Of a DNA stretch of 64,000 bases, positions 16,797 through 24,916 are shown piece by piece (position 1 is the stretch's first letter; the number at the start of each line of letters is the position of its first letter). The notes under the pieces are model-generated. The model saw nothing but the letters and a program-made list of their open reading frames with translations, ran no database searches and was not told where the DNA came from. The position numbers and the translations under genes were made by a program. The stretch is from Planctomycetota bacterium (GTDB lineage Bacteria > Planctomycetota > B15-G4), in assembly GCA_029259695.1 (NCBI GenBank), contig JAJDEQ010000164.1:1-64000 (forward strand), in the 5' to 3' direction.

Positions 16797-17485
16797 CCGC
16801 GACGATCGTGACCCTCGACGCCGGCAACACGTTGTTCACGGAGCGGCGCAGTCGCGACGAGATGTACCTGACCGTGCTGCGCGCCATGGGCAGCGACGTG
16901 ACGCTCGAACGCCTGGGGCAACTGCGCGCTTCGCTCCACGACGAGGTCCCCGACCCCATCGACGGCCAACCGCGCTACAGCGACCGTTGGTTCCTCGAGT
17001 TCATCCGCCGACTGCTGGCCGCACTCGAACTCCCGGGCAACGCCGACGACGTGCGCGCCACCCTGGCCGACGCCTTCGCCCGACCCGACAGCTTCGTCCT
17101 GTTCCCGGACACGCTGCCGGCTCTGGACGACCTCACCCAGCGCGGTGTGCGACTCGCCCTGATCAGCAACTGGAGCCCACGCCTGCACGAGCTGATCGAC
17201 GGCCTCGGACTCAGGCGCTACTTCGAGGTCGTGGTGATCTCCGCCGAGATCGGCGCCACCAAGCCCGAGCGCGCCATCTTCGAGCACGCGTCGAGCCTGC
17301 TCGACGCCGCCCCCGACCGGCTGCTCCACGTAGGCGACCACCCCCACAACGACCTCTCCGGGGCCCGCCGCGCGGGCTGGCACGCGCTGCTCCTCGACCG
17401 CACCGGCACGACGGCCGACGCACCGCACGTGATCCGCTCACTCGAGGAGATCGTCCCGCGCGTCCTGGAGTCGGCCGCGCACTGA
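16793..17485 (+). CDS. HAD-superfamily hydrolase
   Basis: 230 residues, with the four HAD motifs: motif I as TLDAGNTLF (the nucleophile Asp and the second Asp/Gly position read DAGNT, as in the HAD-IA subgroup), motif II as LALISNWSP, motif III Lys in GATKPE, and motif IV GDHPHNDLSGA. A helical cap sits between motifs I and II. Such proteins are usually small-molecule phosphatases; the substrate cannot be inferred. ATG 16793 overlaps the stop of the ligase-like gene (ATGA), so it is co-translated with it. Confidence 0.9.
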   Translation: MTATIVTLDAGNTLFTERRSRDEMYLTVLRAMGSDVTLERLGQLRASLHDEVPDPIDGQPRYSDRWFLEFIRRLLAALELPGNADDVRATLADAFARPDSFVLFPDTLPALDDLTQRGVRLALISNWSPRLHELIDGLGLRRYFEVVVISAEIGATKPERAIFEHASSLLDAAPDRLLHVGDHPHNDLSGARRAGWHALLLDRTGTTADAPHVIRSLEEIVPRVLESAAH

Positions 17486-17819
17486 GTGGAGATCGCGCCG
17501 CGCTCCCGCAAGGGACGTGGCGTGGTCCTCTTCGTGCGCCGCCGCCGCGTGATCGGCGAGCCCCCCGGTCCCGGCCCCCTCCCCGGCCCTCCTCGTTGGA
17601 ACCGCTCCCAAGCCCCGACTGAGGCCCGAATCCGCCGCTGAAGACCGCTTGGGTGGGCTCGTGAGCCCCTCGCCGGGAGGGGGAATTGGTTCAAGACGCC
17701 GCGTGGAGGGGGCCGAAACCGGGGTGTCGGGCGTTGAAGCGCCTCGATCGCGGCGAGGGAGCCGCGTGCCACATCGCGGGAGGCCACGCCTCACCGCGCC
17801 GACGCCTGGGAGACACACC
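17486..17819. other. Intergenic region before the VCBS array
   Basis: 334 bases with very high GC. I see no credible gene, RNA or terminator; frames crossing it on both strands are arginine/proline-rich shadow sequence. A purine run (GGGAGA, 17808-17813) at its end is the ribosome-binding site of the next gene. Confidence 0.6.
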
Positions 17820-19406
17820 GTGCCGACTTCCGTGCTCAGCTTGATCGCCAGCCTGCTCGTCACGACCGCTGCGGCGCAGGACAACGTCCCCGAGGACCTG
17901 CTCGTGGGTCGCGTCCTCGGCCCCGCCATCGCCTCCGACAACGAGAACTCGCACGACGTGGCCTTCGCGGACATGGACGGCGACGGCGACCTCGACGTCC
18001 TGGTGGCCAACACCGCGGGCGAGAACAACTCGCTCTACTGGAACAACGGCCAGGGCCTGTTCACCCGGGCCGGCACCGGCCCCTTCGTGAGTGAAGGCGG
18101 CAACTCGCGCGACATCGCGGTGGGCGACATCGATGGCGACGGTGACCTCGACATCCTGGTCGCCAACAGCCCCGCCCAGCCGAACTTCCTCTACGTCAAC
18201 CGCGGCGGTGCCCAAGGCGGCGTGGAGGGCACCTTCGAGAGCGTGAAGAGCAGCCCCGTGGCGATCGACAACGCCAACTCACGCCGGGCGGCCTTCGCCG
18301 ACATCGACGGCGACGGCGACCTCGATCTGTTCGTGGCCAACTCCTCCGACAACGACAACTTCCTGTACGTCAACCAGGGCGGCACCCAGGGCGGCAACGA
18401 AGGCAACTTCGCGCGCGTCACCAACAGCCCCGTGGTCAGCGACGGCGGCGTCTCCCACCAGGGCTGCTTCGGCGACATCGACAACGACGGCGACCTCGAC
18501 CTGTTCGTGCCCAACCACGGCGGCGTCGTGGGCGGCCAGGGTGACGTGAACTTCCTCTACACCAACGACGGCAGCGGCAACTTCACCCGCGTGGTGCTCG
18601 GCCGCGTGGCCACCGATGTCAACCACTCGCTGTGCGCCGCGTTCGGCGACCTCGACGACGACGGCGACCTCGACCTGTTCGTGGGCAACAACCAAGGCCA
18701 GGACAACAGCCTGTACCTGAACCTCGGTGGCGGCGACTTCATCAGCGTGCCGTCGCGCAGCATCGTCGACGACGCCGGTGAGTCGAAGGGCGCTCTGTTG
18801 ACCGACATCGACGCAGACGGCGACCTCGACCTGCTGGTCGCCAACAAGGTCGGCGACCACAACATGGTCTACATGAACGACGGCCGGGGAGCCTTCTCGA
18901 TCCAGGCCTTCGGACCGCTCGTGAGTGACGCTGGCGACTCGTACAACGTGGCCGTCGGCGACCTCAACAGCGACGGCCAGGCGGACATCATGTTCGCGAA
19001 CCTCGCCGAGCCGAACTTCCTCTACCGCGTGATCGCCCCGCAGTGGACCGACGAGGGCAGCGCACTCGACGGCTCCATGGGCACGCCGCGCATGAGCGGC
19101 TCGGGCAACCTGATCGCCGGCTCGCCGTTCCTGCTCCGCATCGAGCAGGGCGCCCCGAGCAGCTCGGTCTTCATGGTGCTCGGACTGAGCACGATCTTCG
19201 CGCCCTTCAAGGGTGGCGTGATGGTGCCCGCACCGGACTTCCTGTTCGTCAACGGCACCGACAGCGTCGGCAACGCCGTCTTCGGCGGCATCGTCATGGG
19301 CGGCATCCCGCCCTCGCTCGAGCTGACGTTCCAGGCCTGGATGCCGGACCCCGGCGGGCCGGACGGCTTCTCGTGCACGAACGCCGTCACCGTGATCACC
19401 CCGTAG
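17820..19406 (+). CDS. Secreted VCBS/FG-GAP repeat protein 1 of 4
   Basis: 528 residues from GTG 17820, preceded by GGGAGA; the longer frame to 17649 lacks a signal peptide. Signal peptide (LSLIASLLVTTAAAAQ-type) cleaves near residue 20. Then come about eight repeats of 45-65 residues, each centred on a calcium-loop motif such as DIDGDGDLDLFVAN followed by FLYVNxGG or NSLYxN. These are VCBS/FG-GAP beta-propeller blades, probably calcium-binding. Residues about 405-528 are the C-terminal domain shared with five other proteins in this window, with FKGGVMVPAPDF and the ending FQAWMPDPGGPDGFSCTNAV...TP. Role probably extracellular display or binding; no catalytic residues seen. First of four adjacent paralogues. 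Confidence 0.88.
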   Translation: MPTSVLSLIASLLVTTAAAQDNVPEDLLVGRVLGPAIASDNENSHDVAFADMDGDGDLDVLVANTAGENNSLYWNNGQGLFTRAGTGPFVSEGGNSRDIAVGDIDGDGDLDILVANSPAQPNFLYVNRGGAQGGVEGTFESVKSSPVAIDNANSRRAAFADIDGDGDLDLFVANSSDNDNFLYVNQGGTQGGNEGNFARVTNSPVVSDGGVSHQGCFGDIDNDGDLDLFVPNHGGVVGGQGDVNFLYTNDGSGNFTRVVLGRVATDVNHSLCAAFGDLDDDGDLDLFVGNNQGQDNSLYLNLGGGDFISVPSRSIVDDAGESKGALLTDIDADGDLDLLVANKVGDHNMVYMNDGRGAFSIQAFGPLVSDAGDSYNVAVGDLNSDGQADIMFANLAEPNFLYRVIAPQWTDEGSALDGSMGTPRMSGSGNLIAGSPFLLRIEQGAPSSSVFMVLGLSTIFAPFKGGVMVPAPDFLFVNGTDSVGNAVFGGIVMGGIPPSLELTFQAWMPDPGGPDGFSCTNAVTVITP

Positions 19407-19468
19407 ACCAGCAAGACATCCCCCACCGCGCCATACCGCATCCCCCGCCGTCCCACGGAAGGCTCTCC

Positions 19469-21058
19469 ATGCACCGCGCACTCTCCTCCTCCGTCGCCCT
19501 CGCACTCCTGTGCCCCGCGGCACTCAGCCAGCAGACGATCCCCGAGGACGTGCTCATGCGCGCCGTGCCCGGTTCGCTGCTGAGCGTCGACGCCGGCGCC
19601 TCACGGGACGTCGAACTCGCTGACCTCGACAACGACGGCGACATCGACGTGCTCGTCGCCCGCGGCAGCAACCAGAACGACGATCTCTTCTGGAACACCG
19701 GCGCCGGGCAGTTCAGCCGCGCCACGGTCGGACCGCTCGTGAACACGGCCGCGACCACACGCGACGTGGCTCTCGGCGACGTGGACGGCGACGGCGACCT
19801 CGATGTCTTCATGACCCGCGGTCCCGGCTCGCCCAACTCGCTGTTCGTCAATCGCGGCGGCGCGCAGGGCGGCGCCACCGGCGTCTTCGAACTGAACGAG
19901 ACCAGCGTGGTCTCGAATGACGATGCCAACTCACGCCGCGCCGCGTTCGGCGACATCGACAACGACGGCGACCTCGATCTGTTCGTCGCCAACTCCTCCG
20001 AGGACGACAACTTCCTGTACGTCAACCAGGGCGGCGTTCAGGGCGGGACCGAGGGCGAGTTCGTCCGCGTGCTGGACGGCGCCGTCGTGCACGACGGCGG
20101 GGTCTCCCATGAAGGTGCGTTCGGCGACATCGACGGTGACGGCGACCTCGACCTGTTCGTCGCCAACCACGGTGGCGTGGTGGGCGGTCCGGGGGCGCTG
20201 GACTTCCTGTACCTCAACGACGGCCTGGGCGGCTTCACGCCCGTCCTCACCGGCGCGGTGGTGAGCCTCAACGGCCATTCCTTGTGCGCCGGCCTGGCCG
20301 ACATCGACCGCGACGGCGACCTCGACCTGTTCGTGGGCAACAACCAGGGTCAGGACGACCGGCTGTTCCTCAACGACGGCCGGGGCGACTTCACCCCCGT
20401 GACCACCGAACCCCTGGTCGCCGAGGGCGGCGAGACCAAGGCCTGCCGCTTCGGCGACGTGGACTACGACGGCGACATGGACCTGCTCGTGTCCCGCCGC
20501 CAGGGCCAGCTCGACCGCCTGTTCCTCAACGACGGCGAGGGCCACTTCGTCCCGCAGGCTCTGGGTCCGCTGACCACGGAGGTGGGCGAGACCCACGCGC
20601 TCGGGCTGGGCGACCTCGACGGCGACGGCTTCTTCGACATCGTCGTGGCGAAACTCGACGAGCCCGACGCGGTGTACCGCGGCCTCGGCCGTCAGTGGAA
20701 GGACCACGGCGGTGTGCTGCCCGGCAGCACGGGCTCACCGCGCTTGTTCGGCAGCGGCAACTTCATGGCCGGGCTGCCCGTGAACCTGGCGCTGAAGAAC
20801 GCGGCCCCGTCGGCACCCGCGCTGCTCGTGCTCGGACTCTCGCGGATCAAGATGCCGTTCAAGGGCGGCGTGCTCGTGCCCGCCCCCGACCTGGTGTTCG
20901 CCCTGGCGAGCAACGCCCTCGGTGAGGCCAACGCGGGCGGGACCATCCCCGCCGGTGTCCCGTCCGGCCTGCACCTGGCGTTCCAGTTCTGGCTCCCCGA
21001 TGCCGGCGGACCCAAGGGCCTCGCCGCGACCAACGCACTCTCGGCGATCACTCCCTGA
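19469..21058 (+). CDS. Secreted VCBS/FG-GAP repeat protein 2 of 4
   Basis: 529 residues, almost the same length and layout as the preceding paralogue: signal peptide (SVALALLCPAALSQ), about eight calcium-loop blades (DVDGDGDLDVFMTRG, DIDNDGDLDLFVANSSEDDN and so on), then the shared C-terminal domain ending FQFWLPDAGGPKGLAATNAL...TP. GGAAGG at 19457-19462 is its ribosome-binding site. The open frame extends upstream into the previous gene but has no signal peptide there. Blade-by-blade the sequence follows paralogue 1 closely (for example NSRRAAF, SHxGxFGDID, GNNQGQD), consistent with tandem duplication. Confidence 0.88.
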   Translation: MHRALSSSVALALLCPAALSQQTIPEDVLMRAVPGSLLSVDAGASRDVELADLDNDGDIDVLVARGSNQNDDLFWNTGAGQFSRATVGPLVNTAATTRDVALGDVDGDGDLDVFMTRGPGSPNSLFVNRGGAQGGATGVFELNETSVVSNDDANSRRAAFGDIDNDGDLDLFVANSSEDDNFLYVNQGGVQGGTEGEFVRVLDGAVVHDGGVSHEGAFGDIDGDGDLDLFVANHGGVVGGPGALDFLYLNDGLGGFTPVLTGAVVSLNGHSLCAGLADIDRDGDLDLFVGNNQGQDDRLFLNDGRGDFTPVTTEPLVAEGGETKACRFGDVDYDGDMDLLVSRRQGQLDRLFLNDGEGHFVPQALGPLTTEVGETHALGLGDLDGDGFFDIVVAKLDEPDAVYRGLGRQWKDHGGVLPGSTGSPRLFGSGNFMAGLPVNLALKNAAPSAPALLVLGLSRIKMPFKGGVLVPAPDLVFALASNALGEANAGGTIPAGVPSGLHLAFQFWLPDAGGPKGLAATNALSAITP

Positions 21059-21183
21059 GGCACACCCCGCCGAGACGAGAATCCCGACACCGGGCCCGCC
21101 GTCACGCGAGCCCGCCCCAAGAACGCGTGAGAGTTCTGTGAGGTCCCCGCCGCGTCCCTCTTGGACGCGGACCGGAGCCCCCC

Positions 21184-22815
21184 GTGAAGCTCATCGTTCC
21201 CGTCCTGCCCCTCGCCCTGCTCTCGGCCATCGCGGCGTCGCCGCCGGGTCAGGGCCAGCGGCTCCCTCCCGAGCTGCTGCTGACCAGCTTCGAGCCCAGC
21301 GCGGCCAGCTCCGACGCGGCCAACTCACGCGGCATCGCCCTGGGCGACCTGGACGGCGACGGCGACATCGACATCGTCGTGGCCAACACCCTGGGCGAGG
21401 ACAACGCGCTCTACTGGAACGACGGCGCGGGCCGCTTCCGCGCCGAGACGGCGAGCCCGCTCTCGAGTGACGGCGGCTTCTCCCGGGACGTGGCGCTGGG
21501 CGACATCGACGGCGACGAAGACCTGGACGTATTCGTCACCAACAACCCGGCCAATCCGAACTTCCTGTACGTCAACCAGGGCGGCCTGCAGGGCGGCACG
21601 CAGGGTGAGTTCGCGCGGCGCACGGACGGGGCCATCGCCAGCGAGAACGCCAATTCGCGCGGCGCCAGCTTCGCCGACATCGACGCCGACGGCGACCTCG
21701 ACCTGTTCGTCACCAACGGTTCGAACAACGACAACTCCATGTACGTCAACCAGGGCGGCGTGCAGGGCGGGGCACAGGGCGACTTCGTGCGTCGCACGTC
21801 CGGTGACGAGGTCAGCGATGGAGGCATCTCCCACCGTGCCTGCTTCGCCGACGTCGACGCCGACGGCGATCTCGACCTGTTCGTCCCCAACCACGGGGGC
21901 GTGATGGGCGCCGGAGCCGGCGCGCCCAACTTCTACTACCTGAACGATGGCGACGGGAACTTCGAGCGGGTGCGCGAGGGCCCGATCGCCACCGACAGGG
22001 CCAACTCGTTGTGCGCCGCCTTCGGCGACGTCGACGACGACGGCGACCTGGACCTGTTCGTGGGCAACAACCAGGGTCAGAACAACAGCGTCTACGAGAA
22101 CGATGGCTCGGGGTCGTTCTCGCCCCTGTCCGCGCGCAGCCTGACGATCGACCGCGGGGAGACGACCGCCTGCGCCTGGGGCGACGTGGATCGAGATGGT
22201 GACGACGACCTGCTCGCCGTGAACCGCACCACGTTGCTCGGACCGCGACCGACCGCCGGGACCTTCAACACGCTGTACCTCAACCTGGGCTCCGCCGACT
22301 TCTCGCTGCCCGACCACGGTCCGCTCGCCACCGACGCAGACGAGTCCTACGGGGCGGCGCTGGGCGACCTCGACGGGGACGGACGTCTCGATCTCGCCGT
22401 GGCCAACCTCGGTCAGCCCAACGCGCTGTACCGCAACCTCGGCCGACAGTGGGTCGACCTGGGGCATGGACTGGCCGGCGACGGCGGCCAGCCCACACTC
22501 GGTGCGGCGGGCAACCTGCGTCCGCTCTCCCCCGTGCGACTGAGGGTGGAACACGCTCCCGCCGACGCTCCGGCCAGCCTGGTCATCGGACTCGACGAGC
22601 GGCACGCGGCCTTCAAGGGGGGCACCCTGGTGCCCGCGCCGCATGCCGTCATCCCGTGCCGGGGGACCAGCAGGACGGGCGTGCTCGAACTCGACGGTCA
22701 CCTCCCGGCGGGCATGCCGGCCCACAGCCTCCTGTTCCTCCAGGTCTGGATCCACGACCCGCTGGGCCCCCACGACTTCGCAGCCAGCAACGCGCTCCAG
22801 GCCCGGCTGCCCTAG
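21184..22815 (+). CDS. Secreted VCBS/FG-GAP repeat protein 3 of 4
   Basis: 543 residues, from GTG 21184; the N-terminus is a signal peptide (VPVLPLALLSAIAAS). Same succession of calcium-loop blades as its neighbours (DLDGDGDIDIVVAN, DIDGDEDLDVFVTNN, DVDDDGDLDLFVGNNQGQNN), with one blade lengthened by a stretch around NRTTLLGPRPTAG. The shared C-terminal domain starts at QWVDLGHGLAG and ends LQVWIHDPLGPHDFAASNAL...LP. It is the most diverged of the four in this domain. The 125-base gap before it shows no terminator, so read-through from paralogue 2 is possible. Confidence 0.88.
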   Translation: MKLIVPVLPLALLSAIAASPPGQGQRLPPELLLTSFEPSAASSDAANSRGIALGDLDGDGDIDIVVANTLGEDNALYWNDGAGRFRAETASPLSSDGGFSRDVALGDIDGDEDLDVFVTNNPANPNFLYVNQGGLQGGTQGEFARRTDGAIASENANSRGASFADIDADGDLDLFVTNGSNNDNSMYVNQGGVQGGAQGDFVRRTSGDEVSDGGISHRACFADVDADGDLDLFVPNHGGVMGAGAGAPNFYYLNDGDGNFERVREGPIATDRANSLCAAFGDVDDDGDLDLFVGNNQGQNNSVYENDGSGSFSPLSARSLTIDRGETTACAWGDVDRDGDDDLLAVNRTTLLGPRPTAGTFNTLYLNLGSADFSLPDHGPLATDADESYGAALGDLDGDGRLDLAVANLGQPNALYRNLGRQWVDLGHGLAGDGGQPTLGAAGNLRPLSPVRLRVEHAPADAPASLVIGLDERHAAFKGGTLVPAPHAVIPCRGTSRTGVLELDGHLPAGMPAHSLLFLQVWIHDPLGPHDFAASNALQARLP

Positions 22816-23027
22816 GTGCAGCCCACCCGTGGCAGCACAACGCTTCGGTGCGGACCACCGGCGTGCCCCCGCCGACGCACCCTTTCTCCGCGCTCTCCCA
22901 GCTCGCACCCCACTGACGTTTCGTTCACGTTAAGATCGGGTCTTTGCGGTCATGCTGGGGACATGACCCCCGTCTTGCTCCGGAGCGCCGGCGGGCGCGC
23001 CGGATGACGTCTTGGAGAGAGCAACTC

Positions 23028-24728
23028 GTGCAGACACCACGTCGCAACAACCGTATCCCGACCTTCCTGGCCCAGTTCGCGCGCCACCCCTCGAGCCTGC
23101 TGCGCCGCGGCCTGCCGGGAGGCATCGGCCTCGCCGCCCTGCTCGCGGTCGGCCTGAGCGCGCAAGACCTGCCGTCGACCCTGCTGGTCGACCGCTTCCC
23201 CGAGAACGACCTGGTGGTCGACACGTCACCGTCGCGCGACGTCGCCCTCGGTGACATCGACGGCGACGGCGACCTCGACGCCGTGGTGGCCAACAGCGCC
23301 GGCTTGCCCAACGCGCTGTACCTGAACAACGGCACCGGCGTGTTCGCCCTCGACGTGACCGCCTTCCTGGGCAGCGGCGGCGACACGCGCGGCGTGAGCC
23401 TCGCGGACATCGACGCGGACGGCGACCTCGACGCGCTCTTCCTCAACAACCCGGCCGACCCCAACGCGCTGTTCATCAACCAGGGTGGCGCTCAGGGCGG
23501 GACGCAGGGAGACTTCGTCGAACGCACGACCGGACCCGTGGTGACCGACAACGCCAACTCGCGCGGCGGCGCCTTCGCGGACGTGGACGCCGATGGCGAC
23601 CTGGACCTGTTCGTGTCCAACGGTTCGAACAACGACAACTTCATGTACCTGAACCAAGGTGGCACCCAGGGCGGGACGATCGGCGAGTTCGCTGCCGTGA
23701 CCGTCGGCGACGCCGTGTCCGACGGCGGCCGCTCGCACCTTGCGGTCTTCGGCGACGTCGACGGCGACGATGATCTCGACCTGTACGTCCCCAACCACGG
23801 CGGCAACCCCGGCGGCGGCCCGGGCGCGCTGAACTTCCTGTACGAAAACGACGGCAGCGGCGGTTTCACCCGCAGCCTGACCGGGGATGCGGCGACCGAT
23901 GCGGACAACTCGCTGTGCGCCGACTTCGCCGACTACGACGGGAACGGGACGCTCGACCTGTTCGTGGGCAACAACCAGGGCGGGCAGAACCGCCTGTACA
24001 AGAACGATGGCAACGGCCTGCTGGTGCTGGTGGACAACAAGCGCCTCACCAGCGAACGCGGCGAGACGAGCCGCTGCAAGTGGTTCGACGCCGACAACGA
24101 CGGTGACCTGGACCTGTACATCACCAACCGCGCCACGCCCTACGCCGGCGGCGTCCTCGACCGCCTCTTCAACCGCATGTTCGTCAACGTCGGCGAGGGT
24201 CAGTTCGAGCGCCAGTCGTTCGGCCGCCTGTTCGACGACCGGGAGAACTCGTTCGGCCTCGCCGTGGGCGACGTCAACGGAGACGGCCTGGAGGACATCG
24301 CCGTCGCGAATCTCGGCGAACGCAACACGCTGTACCGCAACAACGGCTCGCAGTGGGAGAACCTCGAGAACAGCTTCGACGGGGGCCCGGGCGGCTGCTG
24401 CGAGCCCTCGCTCGGTGGTTCGGGCGAACTGTTGCCCCACCGCCCGCTGACGCTGGTGATCGAGAACGGCCCGCCCAACGCCCCCATCTTCTACGTCGCC
24501 GGGTTGAGCACCGTGTTCTCACCGCTGCGCGGTGGGACGCTGGTGCCCTCGCCCGACTTCGTGGGAGCCGGCGCGCTCACCGACGGCAACGGGTCACGGG
24601 AAGCGACGGGCCTGCTGCCCGGCAACCTGCTGTCCGGCCTGGACCTGTTCTTCCAGGCATGGATCGTGGACCCGGGTGCAGTCCAGGGCATGGTCGCCAC
24701 CAACGGGGTACGCGCCACCACGCCCTGA
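23028..24728 (+). CDS. Secreted VCBS/FG-GAP repeat protein 4 of 4
   Basis: 566 residues from GTG 23028, which has GGAGAGA seven bases upstream; ATG 23004 is an alternative. The N-terminus has an unusually long charged region (QTPRRNNRIPTFLAQFARH) before the hydrophobic signal segment GIGLAALLAVGLSAQ. Blades carry DIDGDGDLDAVVAN, DVDADGDLDLFVSNG and DVDGDDDLDLYVPN loops; the sixth is longer (TNRATPYAGGVLDRLFNRM), as in paralogue 3. The C-terminal domain is recognisable but has an insertion with two cysteines (GGPGGCCEPSLG) and ends FQAWIVDPGAVQGMVATNGV...TP. Last gene of the tandem array. Confidence 0.87.
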   Translation: MQTPRRNNRIPTFLAQFARHPSSLLRRGLPGGIGLAALLAVGLSAQDLPSTLLVDRFPENDLVVDTSPSRDVALGDIDGDGDLDAVVANSAGLPNALYLNNGTGVFALDVTAFLGSGGDTRGVSLADIDADGDLDALFLNNPADPNALFINQGGAQGGTQGDFVERTTGPVVTDNANSRGGAFADVDADGDLDLFVSNGSNNDNFMYLNQGGTQGGTIGEFAAVTVGDAVSDGGRSHLAVFGDVDGDDDLDLYVPNHGGNPGGGPGALNFLYENDGSGGFTRSLTGDAATDADNSLCADFADYDGNGTLDLFVGNNQGGQNRLYKNDGNGLLVLVDNKRLTSERGETSRCKWFDADNDGDLDLYITNRATPYAGGVLDRLFNRMFVNVGEGQFERQSFGRLFDDRENSFGLAVGDVNGDGLEDIAVANLGERNTLYRNNGSQWENLENSFDGGPGGCCEPSLGGSGELLPHRPLTLVIENGPPNAPIFYVAGLSTVFSPLRGGTLVPSPDFVGAGALTDGNGSREATGLLPGNLLSGLDLFFQAWIVDPGAVQGMVATNGVRATTP

Positions 24729-24916
24729 CACAGCCGTCGTGCCGGCGTCCTGTCGATCCACGCTGCCGCGCGCGCAGGCCGGCCGGCGTGCCCTGTGCCC
24801 GTCGTGCCTCCCCGGCCATCCGTAGGCCCGGGCGCTGATTTGTCCGGCGGGGTGGCGTCCGTTAACGTCACGCGCTCTGGCGGACGTCTCCGGCCCGACT
24901 CGGGAGCAGCACACCT

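Noticed and set aside
22910-22940. GTTCACGTTAAG before VCBS gene 4 as a fourth PHO box
   Set aside because: Only one TTCAC unit; no copies at 11-base spacing.
17900-24700. Nucleotide repeats in the VCBS genes as mobile or CRISPR-like repeats
   Set aside because: They follow codon periodicity and reflect the repeated D-x-D-G-D-x-D protein loops.
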